The translations under genes and the position numbers were made by a program. A stretch of 64,000 nt of DNA from Oerskovia douganii. GTDB taxonomy: Bacteria > Actinomycetota > Actinomycetes > Actinomycetales > Cellulomonadaceae. Below the pieces are notes generated by a model. The model searched no databases. It was given only the letters and a program-made list of their open reading frames with translations, and had not been told where the DNA came from. The stretch covers positions 17,961 to 81,960 of the forward strand of contig NZ_JACSPN010000020.1 in the NCBI RefSeq assembly GCF_015142735.1, written 5' to 3'. Shown in pieces: positions 20,238 to 28,734 of the stretch; positions within the stretch are counted from its first letter, which is position 1, and each line of letters opens with the position of its first letter.

Positions 20238-20280
20238 GTCCCGCCGCTGAGCGACGCCCCGCGACGCTCAGCGGCGGGAC
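20238..20280. terminator. Perfect 16-bp hairpin terminator
   Basis: Arms 20238-20253 and 20265-20280 are exact reverse complements with an 11-nt loop, between convergent genes. A small CCACTG-TT-CAGTGG palindrome follows at 20285-20298. Near-copies of CGCTCAGCGGCGGG recur at 20334-20347, inside the 3' end of the next gene. Confidence 0.85.
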
Positions 20281-20336
20281 CAAGCCACTGTTCAGTGGCG
20301 GGGCAGGCCGCTCTCAGCGCCCGGCGACGCCGTCGC

Positions 20337-21092
20337 TCAGCGGCGGGGCGACGCCGTCGCGCGGTCCAGCAGGTCGAGGAAGGTCCGGTAGTACTCCTCG
20401 ACGTAGTGGACGGGCGAACGACCCCACCGGTGGTCGGGGTCACCGACCACGAGGTGCGCCGGCACCCGGACGAACTGGTTGGGCGCGAGATCCTGCCGCA
20501 GCCGCCCGTACATGTACTCCAGCAGATGGTTCGCGTCGGCCGACGCCTGGTAGTCGAACGGTGCCCCGTCGGCACAACGTTCGGCCCAGCGGGCCTGATG
20601 CACGACGATGCGGTCCGCCAGACCGGCCGCCCGTGCCTCGGCCATGAAACGACGACGACCGGCCTCCCAGGCCATGAGGAAGTGGATCGATCCGGGAAGG
20701 ACCCGGTGGAGGTCGGGCGAGATGCCGTCCGCACGCAGGAGCTCCGCCGACGGGGTCCCGACGCCTGAGCGGTCGTCCACCAGGAGCCCGTAGCGCTCGT
20801 CGACGAGGTCGACGACGATCACGTCCGCCCGCACGTCGGCGAGGTCGCGCCAGAAGTGCTTGCCCAGGTCGCGATCGACCATCCGTCGCTGGAAGGGGGA
20901 CGGGATGGTCGAGGTGTCGACCCCCTGAAGGCCGTGGTCGGCGAACGCGCTCGCGAGCGAGCTGCGCGCAAAGTAGTCCACGAGCTGGAAACCCGACTCC
21001 CCCGGGAGCGCGAACGCGTCGCGCGTGACGCAGCTCCCGTGGATCAGGACGGACCGCGCAGCGTTACCTGTCGAGTCGCTCAAGGCCGTCAC
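20337..21092 (-). CDS. DUF6270 / SGNH-like protein
   Basis: 251-aa soluble protein of unknown biochemistry, in my view a DUF6270 member. Visible signature: GSC at 19-21 within VLIHGSCVTRD, VDLVDERYGL at 95-103, and DPDH at 218-221 within GDPDHRWGRSPVHY. A G-S-C block I plus a late D-x-x-H motif is what SGNH/GSCFA hydrolases and acyltransferases show, so removing or adding acyl groups on a surface glycan is a reasonable inference. The same three blocks recur in the 28735-30474 protein. The GTG start at 21092 overlaps the LCP gene stop (GTGA), tying it to wall-polymer attachment. Confidence 0.7.
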   Translation of the reverse strand: MTALSDSTGNAARSVLIHGSCVTRDAFALPGESGFQLVDYFARSSLASAFADHGLQGVDTSTIPSPFQRRMVDRDLGKHFWRDLADVRADVIVVDLVDERYGLLVDDRSGVGTPSAELLRADGISPDLHRVLPGSIHFLMAWEAGRRRFMAEARAAGLADRIVVHQARWAERCADGAPFDYQASADANHLLEYMYGRLRQDLAPNQFVRVPAHLVVGDPDHRWGRSPVHYVEEYYRTFLDLLDRATASPRR

Positions 21093-22192
21093 TTCACGGT
21101 CGCTGGGAGCACCGTGAGCACTCCCTTGTTCTCCTCGACGAACTGCGCGGCGGTGTCGCTCGCGAACGACGCCATGAGGGGGTCGAGCAGCTCACGGTTG
21201 AGCACCACGATCGACTGGCCGTCCGCCGAGCGTCCCGTGCCGTTGTGCGGAGCCGTGAGGAACGCGACGTCGTTGGTCGACAGCCCGCGCGCACTCATGT
21301 ACAGGTTCTGGATGCGGTCCATCGTGAACTGCTCGTCGACCGCCACGGACTGGCTGAAGGCGGTGAAGAACGACGTCATGAGGGGCACGTCGTTCCGGTT
21401 GTTGTTGACCTTGGCGAGGATCGAGCGCATCCAGTTCTGCTGGCGCTGCGCACGGCCGAAGTCCCCGTTGGGCAGGCCGTGCCGCTGACGCGTGTAGGCG
21501 AGGGCCTGCTCGCCGGTCATGATGTGCACGCCGGCCTCGAACTGGACCTTCTTGCCGTCGCTGATGTCCTCGGGGATGCGGATCTGCACGCCGCCCAGGG
21601 CGTCGGTCAGCGACGTGAAGGACGTGAAGTCGGTGAGCGCGAAGTGGTCGATCCGCACGCCCGTGAGCTGCTCGACGGTCTCGATCATGAGCGCCGGGCC
21701 GCCGTAGGAGAAGGCCGCGTTGATCTTGGCCTCTCCGTGACCCGGGATCGGCACCCAGCTGTCACGGGGGAACGAGACCACCTGAGCGGACTTCCGGTCG
21801 GCCGGCAGGTGGACGAGCATGATCGCGTCGGTGCGCTGCGCCCCCGCCTTCCACTGCGACGGGTCCCCCGCCGAGATGCGGCTGTCCGACCCGAGCACCA
21901 GGATGTTGACGGCCTCGTTGGGCAGAGCAGGGTCGCTCGGGGCAGCCTCCGGCCGGTTCTGGATACCCTCGAACGGGTCGGCGAGCTTCTCGATGTTGCT
22001 GTCGAGGTTGTTCCGGAACGCGACGACGGCCGCGACGCCTCCCAGGCAGAGCACCGCAACGAGCGCGCCCAGGACGATCAAGGCGGTCCTGGTGCCGTGC
22101 CTGCGCTTGCGGACATGACGACGCCCAGCCCCGACGTCGCCGGAACCTGGGGTCGACTCGGTCCCGACCGGGAGCAGCTCGTTGTCTGACAC
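21089..22192 (-). CDS. LytR-CpsA-Psr (LCP) family ligase
   Basis: Membrane-anchored transferase that moves lipid-linked polysaccharide onto peptidoglycan or wall glycan; 367 aa. A basic cytoplasmic N-terminus leads to one membrane span (about 37-62) and an extracellular LCP domain from 95: NILVLGSDSR, RTDAIMLVHLPADRKSAQVVSFPRDSWV, INAAFSYGG, and the arginine-rich YTRQRHGLPNGDFGRAQRQQ. The GTG at 22192 is preferred over the GTG at 22216 because AGGA lies 8-9 nt before it. Divergent from the glycosyltransferase operon, which fits attachment of the polymer made by the 22-44 kb locus. Confidence 0.92.
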   Translation of the reverse strand: MSDNELLPVGTESTPGSGDVGAGRRHVRKRRHGTRTALIVLGALVAVLCLGGVAAVVAFRNNLDSNIEKLADPFEGIQNRPEAAPSDPALPNEAVNILVLGSDSRISAGDPSQWKAGAQRTDAIMLVHLPADRKSAQVVSFPRDSWVPIPGHGEAKINAAFSYGGPALMIETVEQLTGVRIDHFALTDFTSFTSLTDALGGVQIRIPEDISDGKKVQFEAGVHIMTGEQALAYTRQRHGLPNGDFGRAQRQQNWMRSILAKVNNNRNDVPLMTSFFTAFSQSVAVDEQFTMDRIQNLYMSARGLSTNDVAFLTAPHNGTGRSADGQSIVVLNRELLDPLMASFASDTAAQFVEENKGVLTVLPATVK

Positions 22193-22429
22193 GGGAGAGA
22201 TCCTAGGGGACCTCACGCCGCCCCGGCCCCGAATCTGGCGCCCTCGCGCGGATGTTCACCCCACCTACCCAACTCTTGGCGTGCCAACGACCCTCTCGCG
22301 CGGCGATAGACTGTGGAGGTTTCGCGTCGAACACGTGGGACACACGTGCAATATTTCGGGCCGAACCGGCCCACACCACGAGCGGTGTCGATGTCGACCT
22401 GCCGGGATCACTGAGAGAAACCAGGGGAC

Positions 22430-23734
22430 ATGGCCGGTCGCGCACCGAGGGGGGCGCTCCACGCGCGGCAGAAGCCGTCGTCGGGGCATCGCGTCCTCCT
22501 CGTGACCCATCACTACGCACCCGAGACGGGGGCCCCGCAGCGCCGGTGGGGGGCGCTCGTCGCCCGGTTCATCCCGGCTGGCGTCGATGTGAGCGTCCTC
22601 ACGCCACCCCCGCACTACCCCTCGGGAACCCTCGCCCCCGGCTCTGAGGCGCACCTGCCCGGGACGGTCTCGCGTGGCGCGCACGGTGAGCGCATCATCC
22701 GCGTGCGCTACCGGGAGCACACGACGTCGCTCGTCTCCCGCACCCTGGACCATCTCGTGGCGGCCCTGAGCTCGATCCACCTGGGGTGGCGGCGTCTACG
22801 CCGACGGACCGTCCGCCCCACGGTCGTGATCGGGACCGTGCCCGGGATCCCGAGCATGTTCGCGGCCTGGGCGCTCGCGCGGATCTTCCGCGCGGCCCTG
22901 GTCGTCGAGATGAGAGACGCCTGGCCGGACCTCATCCGTCCCAGCGGGATCATGACCGGCTCGCTCGCCCAGCGTCGCCCTGGGCGGGCGTTCGCGACGA
23001 CGCTCGCGCACCGGGTCATCACGCGGCTGCAGTCCCGCGCCGACCTGGTGGTGACCACCACGGAGACGTTCGCCGACGTCGTCCGCTCCCGAGGCGCCCG
23101 CAACGTGGCCGTCGTGCGCAACGGCACGGCGTTCCCCGTGGTCAGCCGCCCCGCCGTGGCTGCGGGCACGGACCTCGCGCCCCGTCCGTTCCGCGTCGTC
23201 TACGCCGGGACGCTCGGCAGGTCCCAGGGCCTCGAGGTCGTGGTGCGCGCCGCTGCCCTGGTCGAGTCCCGCGGACTGCCGATCGAGGTCAGGATCGTCG
23301 GCGCCGGCAACGACGCGACGCAGCTCGCCGGGCTCGCCAGGTCGTTGGGTGCCCCGGTGACGATCGGCCCGCCCATCCCGCACGCCGAGATCGACGCCCT
23401 CTACAACTGGGCCGACACCCTGGTGGTCTCGCTGCGCGACTGGGAGCCCTTCCAGTGGACCGTGCCGTCCAAGCTGTACGAGGTCATGGCATCGGGTCAC
23501 CACGTCACGGCGTGCGTCGCGGGAGAGTCTGCCGAGCTGGTCCTGTCGCTCGAGGCGGGCGACGTGGTGCCGCCCGGTGACGTCGAGGCCCTCGCGAACC
23601 TCTGGGCGGGCTACGCCACGTCCGGGATCGCGCCCGTCGCGAGTCACGCGGCCAGCGCCTGGGTCGCGGCCCACGCGAACGACGACGTCCTCGCCGAGAC
23701 CTACCTCGCGCTGCTCGACGGCCTCACCCGATGA
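22430..23734 (+). CDS. Glycosyltransferase family 4 (WbuB-like)
   Basis: GT-B fold sugar transferase, 434 aa, cytoplasmic face. The N-terminal domain opens with VLLVTHHYAPETGAPQRRWGALV, typical of WcaI/WbuB-type family 4 enzymes. The C-terminal GT1 domain carries VVYAGTLGRSQGLEVVVRAA and the donor-site segment PSKLYEVMASG. It begins the plus-strand arm of the polysaccharide locus and overlaps the next glycosyltransferase (ATGA). Donor and acceptor sugars cannot be assigned; WbuB relatives add FucNAc or similar amino sugars. Confidence 0.9.
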   Translation: MAGRAPRGALHARQKPSSGHRVLLVTHHYAPETGAPQRRWGALVARFIPAGVDVSVLTPPPHYPSGTLAPGSEAHLPGTVSRGAHGERIIRVRYREHTTSLVSRTLDHLVAALSSIHLGWRRLRRRTVRPTVVIGTVPGIPSMFAAWALARIFRAALVVEMRDAWPDLIRPSGIMTGSLAQRRPGRAFATTLAHRVITRLQSRADLVVTTTETFADVVRSRGARNVAVVRNGTAFPVVSRPAVAAGTDLAPRPFRVVYAGTLGRSQGLEVVVRAAALVESRGLPIEVRIVGAGNDATQLAGLARSLGAPVTIGPPIPHAEIDALYNWADTLVVSLRDWEPFQWTVPSKLYEVMASGHHVTACVAGESAELVLSLEAGDVVPPGDVEALANLWAGYATSGIAPVASHAASAWVAAHANDDVLAETYLALLDGLTR

Positions 23735-25479
23735 GCGGTCTGTCCTCCGCGCGCGAGCTCGCGCGCAACGTCCGCTTCGCCGCGTCCTTCGCGACGCATG
23801 CGCTCCTCGACGACCCGGTGTGGCTCGCGATCCAGGCCGTACGGCGCGCGCCGTCCCGGGTCAGAGCTGTCGTGGTCCGCGCACTGGGGCTCGCACCGTC
23901 CCCCTCGGCCCCTCGCGCTCTCTCGCGCTACCTCGCAGGTGACTCGTCCGGGGCTGCCGACGAGTCGTCACGACTGCTCCAGAAGTCGGGCGGGCGCTCG
24001 CGCATCGGCGCCGAGGTCGCCGTCGCCGTCGGACGCCCCGACCTCCTCGACGGCGTGCCCTCCCCCGGCCCTGCGGGCCTGCGGGCGCTGTGGCAGCGAG
24101 GGGACGTCACGGCCCTGCGTGCTGCGCACGCGTCGGGTCGCGCCGAGCAGCGGGTCCTGTCCAGCCTGCTGGGTCAGGTCGATGCGCTCGCTCCGCGCGC
24201 GGAGGTCCGGTCGCGGGTGGTCGTCCCGTCCTCCCCCGGCCCGACGGCGCCGCTCGCCGTGCTGCACCACCTCACCAACTCGTTGCCTCACACCCAGAGC
24301 GGGTACACCCTGCGTTCCCACGCGGTCCTCACCGCGCAGCGCGACGCGGGGATGCGGGTCGAGGCGACCACGCGTGCGGGCTACCCCGTGACCATCGGGT
24401 CGTTGGGCGCGCGCGCGGTCGACGTGGTCGACGGGATCTCCTACCGACGGCTCATCCCGTCGGGGCTGCCGAACGATCCGGCGCGCCGGTCCTCGGAGGC
24501 CACGGACCTTCTCGTCCGGGCCCCGGAGGCGTTCGAGCCCGACGTCCTGCACACCACGACGCCCGGGACCAACGGAGAGGTCACCCGTGCCGCCGCGGAG
24601 CGGTTGGGGATCCCGTGGGTCTACGAGGTGCGCGGGCTGCCCGAGGAGACATGGGTCGCCTCGCACGGCACGCCCGAGGCCCGCGAGGTCGCGGAGCGGT
24701 CCGAGCGGCGCGCTCTTCTGCGCGCCAAGGAGACCGAGCTCGCGGTCGCCGCCGACGCCGTCGTGACCCTGAGCGCGACCATGCGCGACGAGCTGGTCTC
24801 CCGAGGGGTTCCGTCCGAGCGGATCTCGGTCGTGCCGAACGCTGTGCGCTCCTCGCTCCTGACGGAGCACCCTGCGCCTGCCGCTGCCCGCGCGTCGCTG
24901 GGGCTGCCCGAGGTGTCGTTCGTCGTGGGCACGGTGAGCAGCCTCGTCGGATACGAGGGGCACGACACGATCCTGCGCACCGTCGCGCTGCTGCGTCAGC
25001 GTGGTCTGGACGTGACAGCGCTCGTCGTGGGCGACGGCGTGGCCCGGCCAGGCCTGCTGCGCCTGGCCGACGAGCTGGGCCTGGGGCCGCACGCGATCCT
25101 CCCCGGGCGGGTGCCCCACGAGCAGGCTGCGCTGTACATGGCTGCGCTCGACGCCTTCCTCGTGCCGCGCCGCGACGACCGCGTGACCCGCCTGGTCACG
25201 CCCCTCAAGCCGGTCGAGGCCATGGCGATCGGGCGTCCCGTGATCGCGAGCGACCTGCCGGCCCTGGCCGAGGTGCTCGACGCGCCGCGCGGGGGGCTGC
25301 TCGTCGCCCCCGACGACCTGCCCGGGTGGGCGGATGCGATCGAGTCGCTGCAGCACGACCCGGCCCTCGCCGGCGAGCTCGTTGCCCGAGGTCGAGTACT
25401 CGCGGGCGAGCGCACGTGGGCGAAAAACGCGGATGCGTACCGGGGTATCTACCGACGTTGCCTAGGATTCACCGCATGA
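23731..25479 (+). CDS. Glycosyltransferase family 4 with extra N-terminal region
   Basis: 582 aa. The first about 165 residues are an Ala/Arg-rich helical region with no recognised domain. From about 175 a GT-B enzyme starts (LAVLHHLTNSLPHTQSGYTLRSH), with the donor-binding half at 385-570: GTVSSLVGYEGHDTILRTVALL and the KPVEAMAIGRPVIASDLPALAEVL segment. ATGA overlap with the preceding glycosyltransferase and the following exporter permease. Acts in assembly of the polymer; linkage unknown. Confidence 0.88.
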   Translation: MSGLSSARELARNVRFAASFATHALLDDPVWLAIQAVRRAPSRVRAVVVRALGLAPSPSAPRALSRYLAGDSSGAADESSRLLQKSGGRSRIGAEVAVAVGRPDLLDGVPSPGPAGLRALWQRGDVTALRAAHASGRAEQRVLSSLLGQVDALAPRAEVRSRVVVPSSPGPTAPLAVLHHLTNSLPHTQSGYTLRSHAVLTAQRDAGMRVEATTRAGYPVTIGSLGARAVDVVDGISYRRLIPSGLPNDPARRSSEATDLLVRAPEAFEPDVLHTTTPGTNGEVTRAAAERLGIPWVYEVRGLPEETWVASHGTPEAREVAERSERRALLRAKETELAVAADAVVTLSATMRDELVSRGVPSERISVVPNAVRSSLLTEHPAPAAARASLGLPEVSFVVGTVSSLVGYEGHDTILRTVALLRQRGLDVTALVVGDGVARPGLLRLADELGLGPHAILPGRVPHEQAALYMAALDAFLVPRRDDRVTRLVTPLKPVEAMAIGRPVIASDLPALAEVLDAPRGGLLVAPDDLPGWADAIESLQHDPALAGELVARGRVLAGERTWAKNADAYRGIYRRCLGFTA

Positions 25480-26417
25480 CCGCATCATCGAAGGCTCCCA
25501 CGACGGGGCAGACGGAGGGGAAGGCCAGCCCGGTCGACCTCTACTCGATGCTCTTCGAGGGGCCCGAGACCAAGGTCGAGGTGATCTCGGCGGGGCGCCT
25601 GACGCGGGTCGGGGCGCGTCCGCCGCTCGGCGAGTACATCGCCCAGCTCTGGGACCGGCGCTACTTCCTGTGGGCAGACGCACGCGCCAAGGTCACGAGC
25701 GGGACACGCGAGACGCTGCTCGGCACCGCGTGGCTCGTGCTCAAGCCGATCCTGGACGGGCTGACGTACTTCCTGATCTTCGGACTGCTGCTGCAGTCCG
25801 GCCGTGGGGTCGAGAACTTCGTCGGGTACCTGATCATCGGCACCTTCCTCTTCTCGTTCACGACGCGCTGTGTGACGGGGGGCGCCAGGTCCATCACGGC
25901 CGGACGGAACCTCATCCGAGCGTTCGCCTTTCCCCGTGCGGCACTCCCCATCTCCGTGGTGCTCCGCGAGATGCTCAACATGATCCCCGTCCTGGCGGCT
26001 ATGTTCGCGATCATCCTCGTTCTCCCGCCCTCCGAGGTGCTCACCTGGCGCCTTGTACTGGTCCCACTTGTCCTCGCACTCCAGGTGATCTTCTGTACTG
26101 GCCTCGCTCTGTTACTCGCGCGTGCAGCCGCCAAACTTCCGGACCTCAACCAACTCATCTCGTTCGCGATGCGTCTATGGCTCTATGGATCTGCGGTCTT
26201 CTTCTCCTATGAGAAATTCATCGACCACCCCACGATCTTGTCGCTCATGGAAGCCAACCCGATGTTCATGGTCCTGACCATCGTGCGCAACAGTCTTCTC
26301 TACGGTCTGGACTCACCCGGATCCATGTGGCTCGCCCTGAGTGCTTGGGCCTTCGGTGCTCTGATCGTGGGCTTCCTCGTCTTCTGGCAGGGGGAGGAGT
26401 CGTATGGCCGTCTCTGA
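25476..26417 (+). CDS. ABC-2 permease for polysaccharide/teichoic acid export
   Basis: Membrane half of a Wzm/TagG-type exporter that flips undecaprenyl-linked polymer across the membrane; 313 aa. A cytoplasmic N-terminus of about 85 residues precedes ARAKVTSGTRETLLGTAWLVLKPILDGLTYFLIFG, the family's entry helix, and there are roughly six membrane spans. Codon use becomes less GC-rich in its last third. ATG overlaps the upstream stop; its own 3' end overlaps the ATPase gene by 14 bp, so both subunits are made together. Confidence 0.9.
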   Translation: MTASSKAPTTGQTEGKASPVDLYSMLFEGPETKVEVISAGRLTRVGARPPLGEYIAQLWDRRYFLWADARAKVTSGTRETLLGTAWLVLKPILDGLTYFLIFGLLLQSGRGVENFVGYLIIGTFLFSFTTRCVTGGARSITAGRNLIRAFAFPRAALPISVVLREMLNMIPVLAAMFAIILVLPPSEVLTWRLVLVPLVLALQVIFCTGLALLLARAAAKLPDLNQLISFAMRLWLYGSAVFFSYEKFIDHPTILSLMEANPMFMVLTIVRNSLLYGLDSPGSMWLALSAWAFGALIVGFLVFWQGEESYGRL

Positions 26418-27339
26418 TCCGTTCGCCTCGGCGACTGTGGCGGTCCAGGATGTCCACGTCCGCTACCGCGTCCCGTCGACCGACATGGCCGAAAGGCGCC
26501 GAGCGAACCCCCTAGCACGTGCCGCCAAGACGCTCCTGGGTCAGCAGCCCATGGTCTTGGTGCGCGCCCTCGCCGGCATCTCGTTCGTCGCTCGATCCGG
26601 TGAGCAGATCGGCATTGTCGGTCAGAACGGCTCGGGCAAGAGCACGCTGCTACGCATCATCGCGGGCCTCGAGAAGCCGGCGCGCGGACAGGTGCTCGCC
26701 GAGAGCAGCCCGGTTCTGATCGGTGTCAACGCCGCGCTCGTCCCAGACCTGTCGGGTGAACAAAACGTCCGGCTCGGATGCCTCGCCATGGGCCTCTCCC
26801 CCGAGGAGACCGCCCTGGCTGTTCCGGACGTCATCAAGCTCGCGGGTCTCGGGAAGTCCATCTACCTTCCCATGAAGACGTACTCGTCGGGCATGGGCTC
26901 TCGCCTCCGCTTTGCCATCGCGACGGCAGCGAACCCGGACATCCTTCTGATCGACGAGGCCCTGGCCACGGGGGACGCCGCGTTCAAGGAGCGCAGCGAG
27001 GTCCGGATGGAGAAGCTCCGCGAGAACGCGGGCACCGTCTTCCTCGTGAGCCACGCCGCCCAGACCATCGAGGAAACCTGCACCCGGGCTATCTGGCTCA
27101 ATCACGGCCGTCTCATCCTGGATGGTCCCGCCGAGGATGTGGCCTTGCGCTACCGCAAGTGGGCTTGGGCGATCGCCAAGGAGAAGCCCGAGGAAGCCAA
27201 GACGATCATCGAGGACGCGCTCAGCGAGCGTGAGGACACGTTCGTCAAGATCGAAGAACCCCCGGGGAAGCTCTACACCCCCCGCCACGTACGAGGGCAG
27301 CGGCCGAAGACCCGCGCCGACAATGCAGAGAGTAGGTAG
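26404..27339 (+). CDS. ABC ATPase for polysaccharide/teichoic acid export
   Basis: ATPase partner (Wzt/TagH type) of the adjacent permease, 311 aa. Walker A GQNGSGKST is near residue 78, the signature is the family's divergent YSSGMGSRLRFAIATA, and Walker B with switch is DILLIDEALATGD. The long N-terminal insert before Walker A (about residues 18-55) is typical of TagH/Wzt. The C-terminal 60 residues are charged and lack the carbohydrate-binding domain of O-antigen Wzt, so chain-terminal recognition is not expected. Third or fourth gene of the plus-strand operon. Confidence 0.92.
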   Translation: MAVSDPFASATVAVQDVHVRYRVPSTDMAERRRANPLARAAKTLLGQQPMVLVRALAGISFVARSGEQIGIVGQNGSGKSTLLRIIAGLEKPARGQVLAESSPVLIGVNAALVPDLSGEQNVRLGCLAMGLSPEETALAVPDVIKLAGLGKSIYLPMKTYSSGMGSRLRFAIATAANPDILLIDEALATGDAAFKERSEVRMEKLRENAGTVFLVSHAAQTIEETCTRAIWLNHGRLILDGPAEDVALRYRKWAWAIAKEKPEEAKTIIEDALSEREDTFVKIEEPPGKLYTPRHVRGQRPKTRADNAESR

Positions 27340-27341
27340 CG

Positions 27342-28466
27342 ATGCGCCCCCGCATCATGACCGTGTACGGCACCCGTCCTGAGGCCATCAAGGTGGCTCC
27401 CGTTATCAAGGCACTCGAGGCGAGCGACGAGTTCGACAGCGTCACGGTGGTGACGGGCCAGCACCGCGAGATGCTGGACCAGGTCAACGAGCTGTTCGGG
27501 ATCGTGCCGGACCACGACCTGAGCATCATGAGCCACGGGCAGACCCTCGCGCAGATCTTCGCGCGAGTGATCGACGGGCTCGATCCGATCCTTGAGAAAG
27601 AGGAGCCCGCGGCCGTGATCGTCCAGGGTGACACGTCGACGTCGACGGCCGCTGCCCTCGCCGCGTTCTACCGCAAGATCCCGGTGATCCACCTCGAGGC
27701 CGGGCTGCGGAGCGGTGACATCTCCTCACCGTTCCCCGAGGAAGCAAACCGCAAGATCACGACTCAGATCGCAGCACTGCACCTGGCGCCGACGGACGTC
27801 TCCCGGGCCAACCTGCTGGCTGAAGGGGTCGATGAGTCGACGATCGTGATCACCGGGAACACCGTCATCGATGCGCTCCTCATGACCGTCGGCAAGGACC
27901 GTCCCTTCGCGGACCCGGCGCTGGAAGCCCTGGCGGCCTCAGGCCGCCGCATTCTTCTGGTGACCACGCACCGCCGCGAGAACTGGGGCGGTGCGATGGA
28001 GAGCGTCGGCCGCGCGCTCGCTCGCATCGCGCTGGCGTTCCCCGAGCTCGAGATCGTCCTTCCCGCTCACCGGAACCCGATCGTCCGCGAGGCTGTGCTC
28101 CCCCACCTCGTCGGCCTCGCGAACGTCACGGTCACGGAGCCCCTGGGGTACGGCGAGTTCACCAGGATGCTCGCGCTCTCGACCGTCATCCTGACGGACT
28201 CGGGCGGCGTCCAGGAGGAAGCACCCAGCCTGGGCAAGCCCGTCCTGGTGATGCGTGAGAACACAGAGCGCCCTGAGGCTGTCACCGCGGGCACCGTCCG
28301 CCTCATCGGAACCGACGAGGAGCGCATCGTCGCGAGCGTCACCGAGCTGCTTACAGACACCGCGACCTACCAGAGCATGGCCCGTGCACTCAATCCATAC
28401 GGAGATGGGAAATCGCGCGAACGCGTTCTTCAATCTTTGAAGAACTTAACGTCGTCTAGGAAATAA
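27342..28466 (+). CDS. wecB: UDP-N-acetylglucosamine 2-epimerase (non-hydrolysing)
   Basis: Interconverts UDP-GlcNAc and UDP-ManNAc; 374 aa, standard length. GTRPEAIKVAPVIKALE near the N-terminus, VIHLEAGLRSGD, TTHRRENWG, and ILTDSGGVQEEAPSLGKPVLVMR with catalytic acids and UDP contacts are all present. It feeds WecC, encoded convergently at 36.0-37.3 kb. The ATG follows the exporter gene by 3 bp. The last about 25 codons abruptly shift to AT-rich codon use, marking the left edge of the low-GC cassette. Confidence 0.95.
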   Translation: MRPRIMTVYGTRPEAIKVAPVIKALEASDEFDSVTVVTGQHREMLDQVNELFGIVPDHDLSIMSHGQTLAQIFARVIDGLDPILEKEEPAAVIVQGDTSTSTAAALAAFYRKIPVIHLEAGLRSGDISSPFPEEANRKITTQIAALHLAPTDVSRANLLAEGVDESTIVITGNTVIDALLMTVGKDRPFADPALEALAASGRRILLVTTHRRENWGGAMESVGRALARIALAFPELEIVLPAHRNPIVREAVLPHLVGLANVTVTEPLGYGEFTRMLALSTVILTDSGGVQEEAPSLGKPVLVMRENTERPEAVTAGTVRLIGTDEERIVASVTELLTDTATYQSMARALNPYGDGKSRERVLQSLKNLTSSRK

Positions 28467-28734
28467 GACAGCCGGTGAGCATCGGAACACCGGGGCATAC
28501 GACAACTGCGCCTCCCGTCCCGCAGTGAAGTCTGACCACACCTGCCGCGCCCACCACCAGCAACTAGGCAAGCACAACTGTGGCACCAGCGGGCCCTATG
28601 TGCACAGATAAGCCACCGGAGAAGGTCCTCAAATCACCCATCCATCATCAGCACCAAAGAATTCAGGGCCCGTCGACTGCGAACCAGACGGACACCTCCA
28701 AGCGAGACGCCAATACTATCGAAACACAAAGCGA
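28467..28734. other. Convergent intergenic region at left edge of low-GC cassette
   Basis: 268 bp between the ends of wecB and the DUF6270-hydrolase gene. Base composition has dropped. A weak CCGGTG-N10-CACCGG hairpin just after the wecB stop (28472-28493) may terminate. A short open frame (28580-28840) overlaps the neighbouring gene and lacks a ribosome site, so I see no gene. Confidence 0.6.
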
